A stretch of 29,396 nucleotides of DNA, taken from assembly GCA_001275005.1 (NCBI GenBank), contig JWZX01002796.1, positions 1 to 29,396 of the forward strand. Direction: 5' to 3'. This document shows, in pieces, positions 18,397-27,639 of this stretch; the stretch's first letter is position 1, and each line of letters starts with the position of its first letter. A program made the translations under genes and the position numbers. The DNA is from Chrysochromulina tobinii. Its lineage: Eukaryota > Haptophyta > Prymnesiales > Chrysochromulinaceae. The notes under the pieces were generated by a model. The model did not search any database and had not been told where the DNA came from. It was given only the letters and a program-made list of their open reading frames with translations.

Positions 18397-18789
18397 TCAC
18401 CCTTGGAAGCGCTGCACCAGCGTGGTCATCGCTGCAACGTGTGTTGAGGTGCCGTGACAACAGTCCATGCGCTCCTGCGCCGCAGGTATGATCCTCGAGA
18501 TCAGAAGCCGTCGCTTATTCGAAAGATCTTTCGAGGCCACGGAGGCAACGCTCCAGGAACGGCAGCCGGAGGTGCCGATGCCAATGTACTGCGTGCGAGC
18601 GTCAGGGCTGTCAAGCGGCGCTGCGATGGCGAACTGACCGACCTCCATCGCATGCCAGGCTGACGCCGACGCGGAAGCGAGCATGTGTACTCGGCCGCCT
18701 ACTCGGAATCTATGGTATAGGGCACGCAGGATTAGGTGTTGAGGATTAGGTGTTGGGCTTCCAGGTTTCTTTGGGCTTGTTCGGTCCAT
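18397..18789 (-). CDS. Small unrecognised protein
   Basis: 130 residues from an ATG at 18789; codon character improves after a second Met at residue 36, giving a 95-residue alternative. I see no known domain. The stretch QYIGIGTSGCRSWSVASVAS is followed by basic KDLSNKRRLLISR and a His/Cys/Thr-rich tail. It lies upstream of the GH27 gene on the same strand, about 240 bp from its ATG. It may be an exon of something larger. I call it because the codon third positions look coding; support is otherwise thin. Confidence 0.35.
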   Translation of the reverse strand: MDRTSPKKPGSPTPNPQHLILRALYHRFRVGGRVHMLASASASAWHAMEVGQFAIAAPLDSPDARTQYIGIGTSGCRSWSVASVASKDLSNKRRLLISRIIPAAQERMDCCHGTSTHVAAMTTLVQRFQG

Positions 18790-18928
18790 AGAGGTACACC
18801 AGTCGCGTGATGCGGCGTGGTGCGTCGGAAGTTAAGTGGTCTAGTTGTGTAAGTCCGTTAGTCTTAGTTTGATAGGTCCGTGCATGGACAATTCAATATG
18901 AGGGAGATCTGAATGAGAACGTCCGTAA

Positions 18929-19236
18929 CTAAAATCGAATGTTGGCGACGACGGCGGCATCAGTAGAGACTAGAGTCGGCGCTGGCGGCGGGCTTGGCGG
19001 CGGGGGCGATTGCGGCGTGCTAGGTGGAGGTGGCAGAGTTGGAGGCGAAGGAGGTGGCGGAGATGGAGGGGGCGATGGCGGAGATGGATATGGCGGAGAT
19101 GGAGGTGGCGGTGGCGACGTTGGCGGCGAGGGCGGCGGCGGGAGAGGCGACGGCGATGGCGATGGCGGTGGCGACGGTGGCGGTGGAGCGGGTGGCGATG
19201 GGGGTGGCGGTGGCAGTGATGGTGTCGAGGGCGGCA

Positions 19237-19268
<32 letters not shown>

Positions 19269-19588
19269 GGCGAGGGAGGCGGCGGTGACGACCGCGGGCG
19301 CGGCCTGGGCGGCGGCGAGGGCGGCGGCGAGGGTGACGGCGGCGAGGGCGGAGGAGGTGAGGGCGGCGGCGGCGAGTGCGGCGGCGGTGACGACGGCGGG
19401 TGCGGCCTGGATGGCGGCGAGGTCGGCGGCGAGGTCGGCGGCGGCGAGGGTGTGATGATGGTGGCGGAGGTGATGGTGACGGTGGGCAAGGCGGCGGCGA
19501 GGGCGGCGGTGGTGGCGGCCTTGTATAACGTACTGTCGGCAGACGCGCCCGTTGGCGCGCCTCCCGAAGGAAACGCAAAAGAAGTCAC
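18929..19588 (-). CDS. Ser/Pro-rich (SPPP) low-complexity ORF
   Basis: About 219 codons, of which the middle 150 encode SPPPP, SPPPSPPP and RPRPR runs like hydroxyproline-rich extensin or pherophorin-type cell-surface proteins. The flanks (PTVTITSATIIT and TLVSTDAAVVANIRF) have good codon character on this strand, which favours it over the Gly-rich reading on the plus strand. There is no ATG at its start; the frame opens with GTG, so a 5' exon is missing or this is a fragment. In algae such proteins, if secreted, are O-glycosylated on hydroxyproline. The same GGCGGCGAG-type DNA recurs inside the E(z) gene in another reading, so the segment may also simply be an expanded repeat. Confidence 0.4.
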
Positions 19589-19663
19589 TCGCGCCGCCGT
19601 CGCGTGACGACGACGGTGTCGAGGAACGACGATATCATGGCGACCGGCAGCTTGCCCGCCGCG

Positions 19664-20178
19664 TTATCGCTGCCTGCCGCCATCAGCGGCGGGTGTGCGC
19701 GCTTGACGCCGCCTTGTGCCACTGCGCTCCTTGACCTTCGCTGCACACTTGGCGCGCTCGTTGCGCCGCGCCTCCGTCATCGCCTTGCTCTTCTTCTTCT
19801 TCTTCTCAATCGGCCGCCTTGCGCCTTGCAGGCGCTTTGAGGCCACTTGCTGCACGCGCGCTCTATGCGTGCGAACGAGTGAACCTCGGGACCAACGGAT
19901 GCGTCCTCGAGGGCGGCATCGGTCGAGACGAGGGCCAACACGTACGAACGCTTTCGTCGCGCATTTTGACATTGATGGAAAGAAAAATGGACACGTGCAC
20001 GTCCTTGATCATGCGCGAGACAATTGTCTTCTTGCCCTTCGACGGTATCTTGATGAGGAACACATCGTTTAGAGCGAAGCGAGCGAGCGAATTGAGAGCG
20101 ATGTACGACCCCCGCGAGGGCGCGGTGTGCTCGCTCGACGCGATCGAGCGCGCCGGACGAGCACCTGTAACGTTTCGT
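19664..20178 (-). pseudogene. Multi-frame coding trace, probably decayed or multi-exon gene
   Basis: Three successive minus-strand frames show convincing codon use but do not join. Frame 1 is open from 20178 to 19863 and contains RGSYIALNSLARFALNDVFL and IKDVHVSIFLSINVKM. Frame 2 (about 19960-19820) contains RSYVLALVSTDAALEDASVG and RIERACSKWP. Frame 3 (to the TAA ending at 19664) contains the basic PIEKKKKKSKAMTEARRNER and AKCAAKVKERSG. A one-base deletion would link frame 1 to frame 2. Frame 1 has no early ATG but follows a possible acceptor (GTTACAG at about 20165-20171). I do not recognise the family; the VSTDAAL piece reminded me vaguely of DDE transposases, but the rest does not support that. 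A spliced gene with small introns is the alternative. Confidence 0.35.
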
Positions 20179-20334
20179 CAAGTTTCGTCCTTTCCCCCCC
20201 ACCCCACCTTTTCGCCGACCGACCGACCGACACGGTCGGGATTCTCACCCGCGGTACTTGGGTCGGCGGGTGACAGGCAGCGACACAAGAGTTGGCTGCG
20301 GCCCAGCTCGCCGACCCGCACGCCCTTCGCTTGA

Positions 20335-21548
20335 ATGGCGTCGGCTTGCGTGCGGACCCCGCTCCCGCCCACGACATACGCGCGGGAGCTGCCACCGCTG
20401 GCGCTCCGCAGGCCGGACTGCAGGCCACGCAATATATACATCGACATGGGAGCGAACTGGTGCAACTCGCTCCAGCTTTTCCGACGAGTGCCGCATGCCT
20501 CCTCCTCCTCGCCGCACGAGGGCTCTGGCTGGCAGGTGTACGCCTTCGAGATGGCGCCACTGATCATGCCGTACGTTGAGGCGTGCTGCGAAGCCCTCTC
20601 GCGCGGCCAGCCATTGCCACCCGCGCCAGTGCCGCCCTCGGGCTCCTCGTCGCACCTGCTCCGGTATGCCGAGATTGTTGGTTGTCACCATGCGAGCCGC
20701 GGCCTGCAGCTGCAGTGCATGGAGCGTGCTTTGAATGCGTCACTCGTTGCGCTGCGGATCAATCGACGGCTTCTTGGCAACGAGGAGCTCATTCGTGCAC
20801 GGCTCGGCTCGGCGCGACGGAGCGGTTGCGAGCCAGGCTCCCCCTTCACCTACACGCTGGTGCCGAGCGCCGTCGGCGTTCGCGAGGGTGCAAGCGTGCC
20901 AGTGGGCACAGGCACGCGCGGGCTGTCACAGCTGCTCCGCGGTGGCATGTCTCTCGTGAGCAGCGGCCAGCCGAGTACCGCCCTGCCGCCGCAAGCCCAC
21001 GATGCGCCCACGATGGCGCCGCAAGCCCACGAGGCGCCGCTCGCCACCGTCCCCATGATCGACGTCCTCTACTGGCTCCGCACGGCCTTTGGGGTAGCAG
21101 ATCACGTCGTGCGCGGCATGGGAGCTCCGAACGCACCTCGATCCGAAACGCGCTCTGAGGGACCTGCTCTCCGCGTCGTCTTGAGCACTTCGACTCGGAT
21201 CGCCTCTCTGATCGTTGCCTCTGCTCGCCTCACTCTGAACCGCAGGTGCTCAAGATGGATATCGAGGGAGCTGAGGCTGAGCTCGTCCCTGCGCTACTCG
21301 CCACCAACACGACGCGACTCATCGATGTTCTGCTATGGGAATGCCACCTCGCCTCTGCCCACGGCACGGCGCGCGTGCAGGGCCGCTGTCGTTGCCATGT
21401 TATGGAGGAGCAGCTGCTCGCGGCGGGTGTGTCGCGCATTTATCGAGATCCGTACCCTTTCGCAAGTCGAAGCGATGAGCCACCGTTCAACTTTGAGGCA
21501 TTGAGGGCGGCGTCCGACACAGCAGCGCCTAATCCTATACAACCTTGA
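20335..21548 (+). CDS. FkbM-type SAM methyltransferase, two exons
   Basis: Exon 1 is 20335-21108 and exon 2 is 21246-21548. The 137-nt intron begins GTGCGC and ends CCGCAG in phase 0, and removing it gives FGVADHV|VLKMDIEGAE, the FkbM hallmark. The protein has 358 residues. The SAM-binding start is IYIDMGANWCNS (about 35-46), then WQVYAFEMAP. A TLVPSAVG strand follows, then IDVLYWLR near 243-250, then KMDIEGAEAELVPALL and LIDVLLWECH in exon 2. FkbM-family enzymes O-methylate sugars, polyketides or lipids. The substrate is unknown. An in-frame stop lies directly before the ATG, so the start is well placed unless an upstream exon splices in. An Ala/Pro/Gln/His-rich tandem (PQAHDAPTM, PQAHEAPLA) sits before the last exon-1 strand. 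Confidence 0.83.
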
Positions 21549-21869
21549 GTACCGTTTGGTTGTCCGCGCGCGTCATCGCTTATCTCAACGTACCGGTAGA
21601 CGTGTCACTGAGAGTTCAAACGTTAACATGACACCCATGACAACGTGGCGCGGGCTTGGGCGCGGGCGGTGTGTTAGAAAGTTGATACACACACACTTCA
21701 ATGAAAGTCAAGTACTCCCCTGGGTATTTTAGTGAGCGCCTCCCACGCACGCCTTTTCGGGGCTTGTGGGTGTGTGTCTGGCCGTGAGGGCCCTGAAACG
21801 AACGAACGAACGAAGACCGTGTTCATGTGAATTCCACAGGGGGCACGCGGTCCTCCCCGCGCGAAAATA
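21549..21869. other. Spacer upstream of the E(z)-like gene
   Basis: 321 bp between two plus-strand genes. It contains an (ACACAC) run near 21685-21695 and (CGAA)n at about 21797-21815, and should include the promoter and 5' leader of the Polycomb-type gene. No ORF or TATA box stands out. Confidence 0.45.
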
Positions 21870-24800
21870 ATGTCTCGCGCTTGGATCGATGCGGCGGCGG
21901 CGGCGGTCACGTTCACGCCTTCTACGGCGACGAAGCTCGCGCCGATTCTCGTCGAAGAAGCACCACCTGACGCCGGCGACGAGGACGCGCCCTGCACAAA
22001 GTGCGGCGGCCCAGATTCCAAGCCGGGCAATGAGATCATTCTTTGTGATGGCTGCGACGCCGCGTGGCATATCATCTGCCTCCCTCGGCCGCTCGCGTGC
22101 GTGCCCGACGGCGACTGGTTCTGCCCAACTTGCAAGCCCGAGCGCCGCTTCACCGCTGCAGACGAGCCCGACATCGAGATTGTGGTCGGAAAGTACCTTT
22201 GGGCACGCGATCCGAAGATGATGTGGGGCGAGGCGCGCGTCGTGAGCCTCGAGCTTTCCGAGGAGGCCTCGGTGAGGGGCGCAGCTCCCGCCGCGGACGC
22301 GCCCGCCGGCAGTGGCATTGGCAATGGCAGCAGCGGCGACGGCGGATGCGGCGGCCAAGGTGCGAGCGCGTCGGGCGACGATGTGACCCGCGCCAACGCC
22401 GGAAGCGCGTCCAAACCTCGCGTGGTGCGCGTGCGCGTGAGCTATAAAGGCTTCTCGAAGAAATACGATGAGTGGATCCGAGTGGGCGATGGGCGCCTCC
22501 GAGCACACGCCGCCGGTCCCCCGCACCTGGACGCGGCGGCGTTTGCGGAGGAGTACTACGTGATGGATACGGTGCTCGATCGGCGCTACCGTCGCGGCTG
22601 GGAGTATCTCGTGGCGTGGGAAGGCTTCGAGTTGCGCACTTGGGAGCCTCGCTCGTCGTTTGTGGGCGAGGGCGCGCGTGCAAAGCTGCGCGCCTTTCTG
22701 GAGGAGGTGGCTGAGAGGGAGCGAGTGGAGGAGGCGCGGCGAGTTGAGGCCGAACGAGTGGCGGGCGTGGCCGCCGCCGCCGCAGCTGCCGCAGCCGCGG
22801 AGGACGACGTGGAGGACGAGGAGGACGACGAGGACGACGAGGACGATGTGGACATGGACGAGGACGGTGCGGGCGGAGATGCGACTGGAGATGCGACGAG
22901 CGGCGGCCCGCCGCATCCGCCGATGCGCAAGCTGCCAAAGCTGCCACGCCTCCCCGAATCCCGTGCGTGGATCTTCCTAACCGCCAACCACCCCGTCACC
23001 GATCAACACACGACCTTCGTGCCGTGGCTGGGCGATGACGAGCCCGATCTCGCATCCGACCTCGATCTCGCATCCGATCTCGCCCGTTCCAAGGCTGCGG
23101 GGAAGCTTGCACTCGGCAGCGGCGACGCGGCGGCGGATGACGATGCGGCCATCGAACGCGCTGAGCGCCGTGCCGAGCGCGACCGGAGCGCGCGAGCGCC
23201 GCCCCGAGCGCTGCCCCCTGGTTGGGTAGCGGTTTCGAATGTTGGGGCTCGGAAGACCTGGAAGACCTACCAGGGGCCGGGTGGGTTGATGACTCGAACC
23301 ATCAAGGAAGCGTGGATGCATCATGACAAGGCGAGTGGCCGCGGCGGTGGCGGCGGCACACGGCGGGCTGTGGAGTCGCAACCGTTGCCAAAGGAGGCGG
23401 AGGAGGCGGAGGAGGAGGCGGCGGAGGAGGGGGAGGAGGGGGAGGATAGCAGCCATAGCCAAATGTGCGAGGCTTGCGGCGAGGAGCAATCGCGCGCAGG
23501 GAACGAGATCCTCCTTTGTGATGGCTGCCCGAGAGCCTATCACACGCAATGCCTCCTGCCACCGCTCCTCGCCGTACCCGAAGGCGACTGGTTCTGTCCC
23601 TCGTGCGCCGCCGACGCCCAGTACGACGCTCCGAGCGCCTCTTTCCCAATTAGGCAAGCACCGCGGCCGAGCGCCGAGTCGAGCGCCGATGCGAAGCCCG
23701 GGGCGGGACTGATGCCGGGTCTGATGCCGGGTCGGCCCTCGCCCAAGACGGCGCGTCCGCCAGGGATGACGACGGTGGCGACGGCTTTGGCAGCGCCGGC
23801 AGCGCCTTCCCGCCTCCCGCCCCTCTCCACCGGACGTACGATCCTCTCGTCCCTCTTTTGCCGCCGCTGCCTCAGCTACGACTGCCTCCTCCACGGGACT
23901 GCGCAGCCGCGGCCCAGGTGGAGCTACGATGGCGACGTGGTGAGCTACGACGGCGCCGTGGTGAGCTACGAAGGCGGCGCCCCGTCCGCCACTGCGACCA
24001 TCGCGCTGGCGGGCACGAGGCCACAAGCAGTGCGGCACGTCAGTACCGACGCGACCGAGACGGCGCCATCGGCCGAGGTACCCGCGGCGAAGCACCTCTC
24101 GTCAGCAGCCGCAGGATCGTCGAGAGCACCCCTCAACGCGACCGAGACGGCGCCCTTGGACCCGTTTAGCAGCGGCGGTGTGGCTTGCTTCCTTGCCGCC
24201 GCGAATTCCGTGAGCGACGCTCGCGAGGACGCGGGCGCTCACCACGACGCCGACGCTCGCGAGGACGCGGGCGCTCACGACGACGCCGACGCGTGCATGG
24301 CCCAAGATTGCACCTGCGATCTCGCGTCGTCAGTTCGGTGGGCTCGGACGCTCCTCGCACCCCATCGGCGCGCGCCCATCACGGCGCGTTCTAGGCGGGG
24401 ACGGCCTCAGGATTTCACAGCAGGACTCGGAGTGTTCACAGCAGGACGCGGAGAGGTGTCTGAGGCCACAGGCAAAGGCGGCGCCGAGGCTGCAGCCCAC
24501 GCCAAGGCCCACGCCAAGGCCCACGCCAAGGCAGAAGCAAATGCAGATGCCAAGGCAGAAGGTAAGGCAGAAGCGAACGCAGATAGCCGCCTTAAGGTCA
24601 AGACTGCCGAAGAAGGCGACGGGAGTGAGGTCGCGGGCGACGAGGTCGACGAGGTCGACGAGGACGACGAGGGCGGCGCTGGTGGCGATGGCGCCATCGA
24701 CCGGCGTTCACGCGCCGCCCGCGCCACGCTGCCGCAGACGGTACTCGATCGGCGGCGAAAGCTGCGCGACCATCAGGAACGCTATGGGACGGGGTGCGAT

Positions 24801-26306
24801 CACGAGGGGCCCTGCGACACTTCGACTCCGGGCTGCGTGTGCGTGGCCAGTCTCAACTTTTGCGAGGTCTTCTGCGCGTGTGGGCCGACTTGCAAGAACC
24901 GGTACGCCCTCCTCTGATGGTCTCTGATCACTTCCTCTGATGGTCTCTGATCACGTGCCTGATGAGTCACTGGAGAGTGAGGACGACACAGCTGCGCGAC
25001 CTACCGGTAGCGGATGGGCTTGATTGCCACAGCCCGCGATGACGGTACTCCAACGACAAAACCGTCTATGACTCCACGAGCTCAGATGCCCCCTGGATGA
25101 CCTCTGATTGCACCTCCGAGGGCCCCTCTGATGACCTCTGATGGCCTCAGATGGCCCTTCTGGATGACCTCTGATTGAACGTGCGAGGGCTCCTCTGACG
25201 ACCTCTGACGATCGCTGTTACCTCTCGACTGCACCTCCGAGGGCCACTCTGATGACCTCTGATGACCTCTGATTGCCTCCCTCATTAGGTATGCGGGATG
25301 CAAGTGCCACGGCGACTGCTCCACAAACCTGTGTCCATGCCGGGTGGTGGCGCGTGAGTGCGACCCCGACCTGTGCTCGTGCGCCGCGATGCGTTTCCAG
25401 TCGAGCGCCGCTACGAGCTGTGCTGGGTGCATGCAAAGCGCGGGTGTGAATGTGAAGCCACAGTCACGTCGCGGGCGGCCTCGGGAGGCCAAATTGCCGT
25501 TCGAGCAGGAGGAGCTCGAGATGGCGATGGCCATTTCGGCGTCGATGGTCGAGAAAGAGCCTGCACGCTGTGGGGCCGGTAGCGGCCATGGTGGCGGGGG
25601 CGGCGGCGCTGAGGGCGGCGGCGAGGGCGTCGGCGAGGGCGTCGGCGAGGGCGGCGGCGAGAGCGGCGGCGAGGGCTGCGGCGAGGGCGGCGGCGGCGAG
25701 AGGGGCGGCGGGGCCGAGCCCGCCGCCAAGCGTTGTCGTAACATGGGCCTGCAGCTGCGCGAGTATGTGCCTGTCCTCATCGGCCCCTCCCGCGTTTCAG
25801 GCTGGGGGGCCTTCGCGCCGCATGCCATCGAGAAGGGTGATCTCTTGTTAGAATATCTCGGAGAATTGATCTCCCACGGCGAGGCCGATCGGCGCGGCAA
25901 GGTCTATGATCGACGCGCCTCGTCATACCTGTTCAACCTGAACGACATGCAAGTGGTCGATGCGGGCCGCATGGGCAACCGCTCGAGATTCGTCAACCAT
26001 GACGACAGCCCGAACGCACGCACTCGCATCATGACCGTTCGCGGCGATCATCACATTGGCATGTACGCCGCCGCGCCCATCGCCGCGGGGGAGGAGATCT
26101 GCTTTGACTACCGGTACGACCGCGACGAGCGTCGAAAGTACCGGTTCGAAGACGACGCCCAAGACAGCGCCCGTGAGGATGGCGCGCTCAGCCTGGCGGC
26201 CGGCGCGCCCGGGCGGGGGGCGCACGGGCGCAAGCGCGGCCGACCACGCAAGCGGCCACGCGACGTGGACGCTGAGGCAGCGCGCGGGCGGAGGCCCAGT
26301 GATTAA
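21870..26306 (+). CDS. E(z): PHD-chromo-PHD-E(z) fusion: Polycomb H3K27 methyltransferase
   Basis: Exon 1 is 21870-24901 and exon 2 is 25289-26306 (phase 2, 387-nt intron, GTACGC...CATTAG), giving about 1349 residues. PHD1 is Cys42-Cys88 (C4-H-C3). A chromo-barrel/Tudor-like segment is at about 105-208 ([25 protein letters not shown]). A chromodomain at about 227-280 has [14 protein letters not shown] and TWEP, keeping aromatic Tyr/Trp/Phe cage residues. An acidic stretch and an MBD-like LPPGWVAVS...YQGPGG follow. PHD2 is at about 532-580. [14 protein letters not shown] (about 663-676) is the zinc motif diagnostic of E(z). The CXC domain ([14 protein letters not shown] to [16 protein letters not shown]) spans the intron. 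The SET domain at about 1165-1295 has [26 protein letters not shown] and EEICFDYRY. It should methylate H3K27 in a PRC2-like complex in the nucleus; the basic tail resembles an NLS/AT-hook. Confidence 0.9.
24215..24292 (+). repeat. 36-bp tandem repeat in E(z) exon 1
   Basis: Two nearly identical 36-bp units (GACGCTCGCGAGGACGCGGG, then CGCTCACSACGACGCC) encode [12 protein letters not shown] and [13 protein letters not shown] second short array at about 24498-24590 encodes [20 protein letters not shown]. Both lie in the low-complexity linker between the FCRRC zinc motif and CXC and keep the frame. Confidence 0.85.
24902..25288 (+). repeat. E(z) intron filled with CTCTGATG satellite
   Basis: The intron consists largely of degenerate CTCTGATG(G/A)(C/T)C units, about a dozen copies of CTGAT. 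They are arranged partly as three longer units of about 50-67 bp (starting near 25095, 25163 and 25225), each with CTCTGATTG, CACCTCCGAGGG and CTCTGATGACCTCTGATG. The branch-point and polypyrimidine features are thus made of repeat sequence. Related units occur in FkbH exon 3 (2485-2530, antisense) and FkbH intron 2 (3541-3560, sense). Confidence 0.85.
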
Positions 26307-26636
26307 ACAGTGCTGTTGCGACGATACGGCGGTATACAAAGAGCTATGTTACACCTCTGCGCTGCGCAGCGGCATGACGTGATATTTCCAGCTTTCAGGT
26401 TACGGGGAAGCACCGAGATTTTTTATTAACCAGGCGATACATTTCCGATTCATAACCAGGCGATACATTTCCGATGGAATGATGACGACAAGCACATAGA
26501 AATAAACGAAAACGTGATTTTTGTCACATACTTTTGAGACCACGCCTCACCCGGCCCTCAAAATTAGTGTAAGCCCACACAAGGCCTGCTGAATGTACTA
26601 ACATGCTCGTTACCTTGACTTGACTTACAGGCTCGC
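26307..26636. other. Intergenic, with a 22-bp tandem repeat
   Basis: AT-rich spacer after the E(z) gene. AACCAGGCGATACATTTCCG plus AT occurs twice, at 26428-26449 and 26454-26475 (period 26 bp). The region should hold the polyadenylation site of E(z) and the promoter of the next gene. No ORF is credible. Confidence 0.7.
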
Positions 26637-27481
26637 ATGCATCTTCGACGATCGATGAAATTTCCAAATTTCTTTTGCGAGCTCGCACGGTCGCTGAAAA
26701 AGACCGTCATGGGCATGGCAGGCCGCTCGAGACGAAAGAAAAAGGGGGCCAAGGGAGCCACGAAAGAAGGGGGTCAATCCAGCGTGGAGCCGGGCGCGCC
26801 AGCCCAGTTGGCAACGTCTTCGGTCGAGAAGAAGCAGGTGTGCGTGCGCTCTGTAGCACACACTGCACCGTGGGACCAACGCGCCCTCGCGCCGCCTCAC
26901 GAACTCGTGCGCCGAGTACGTTCCACATCGCTCACCAGCTTAGCAAACGTGCTGTTGATGCTGTGCTGCTCGCCTGCTCCCTCTCTCTCACTGCCCCCCC
27001 TCTCTCTCTCTCTCTCTCGTCCGCTATTCACATTTCTACTCGCTTGGCCAAAAAGATCACGATCCGTGTAAAATTTGTGGCTCCGAACAATTGCTACACG
27101 CCATGGATCCTCAAAGCGGCCGAGAATCAGACATATCCGGAAGGTCACCCGCTCATCCTCGATCAGTCCACAACTGTCCAGGAGATGATCGCCGCGATCG
27201 TGGCTAGCTACAAGGAATTTGATGTCGCCCAGGAGGCGTATGACAAGGTCCAGACACCGTGGGCTATTGCGAAGGACCGGAGCACCAAACAACTGGTCAA
27301 CAAGCCGTGCGGGTGGGTCAAGAATCCGCGCAATGTTGTTTGCTTCTTCAAGAGCAGACCCGTGCCGGTCACCAAAAAGATGATCAGCCAGCTTGACGCT
27401 AAGCCGATGGAGGTGCCACTTACGCTTCAAGACTTGAGCATCGCTGACCAGGATGTGGTGATGTGGCAAGAACGAAGTTGA
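26637..27481 (+). CDS. Small two-exon protein, possible ubiquitin-like fold
   Basis: Exon 1 is 26637-26837 and exon 2 is 27056-27481. The 218-nt intron starts GTGTGC, contains a long CT tract and ends CCAAAAAG, phase 0, giving up to 208 residues; ATGs at 26655, 26709 and 26715 are also possible starts. Exon 1 is Lys/Arg/Gly-rich (RSRRKKKGAKGATKEGG), perhaps a nuclear or RNA-binding tail. Exon 2 begins ITIRVKFVAPNN and ends LTLQDLSIADQDVVMWQE, a beginning and end that recall beta-grasp (ubiquitin-like) folds. In between are MIAAIVASYKEFD and a conserved-looking CGWVKNPRNVVCFFKS. The family is not recognised and the fold is a guess. The end of exon 1 and the 5' part of the intron resemble those of the next gene. 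Confidence 0.6.
26791..26925 (+). repeat. Exon-intron segment shared with next gene, copy 1
   Basis: This segment covers the last 47 bases of exon 1 and the first 88 of the intron. It aligns with 27931-28054: GGGCGCGC, AGCCC, TTGGCAACGTCTTCGG, GAGAAGAAG and the AGGTG donor, then intron blocks CGCGCCGCCTCACG, CTCGTGC and CGAGTACGTT. The encoded exon ends are LATSSVEKKQ here and LATSSEKKK there. Confidence 0.8.
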
Positions 27482-27639
27482 GGAACCGTCTTGCCACAGA
27501 ATCGTGTTCTGTGCGGGTGTCTTGAAAACCTTCCTAACGTTTTTTTGGCATGCATGGCAAAGACCGAAGCCCCAATTGAACTTCTGTGAAACGCGTCCCC
27601 AATTTGACAAGACGCGGGCTGCGAGTGAGCGAAAGTGGC

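Noticed and set aside
18939-19607. Gly-rich plus-strand protein
   Set aside because: It has an ATG, but flanking codon use favours the minus-strand Ser/Pro reading; kept only as an alternative.
19664-20178. Calling the coding trace a DDE transposase
   Set aside because: Only a VSTDAAL-like stretch resembles such proteins; the expected downstream Arg-Trp-x-Ile-Glu region is absent and no terminal inverted repeats were seen.
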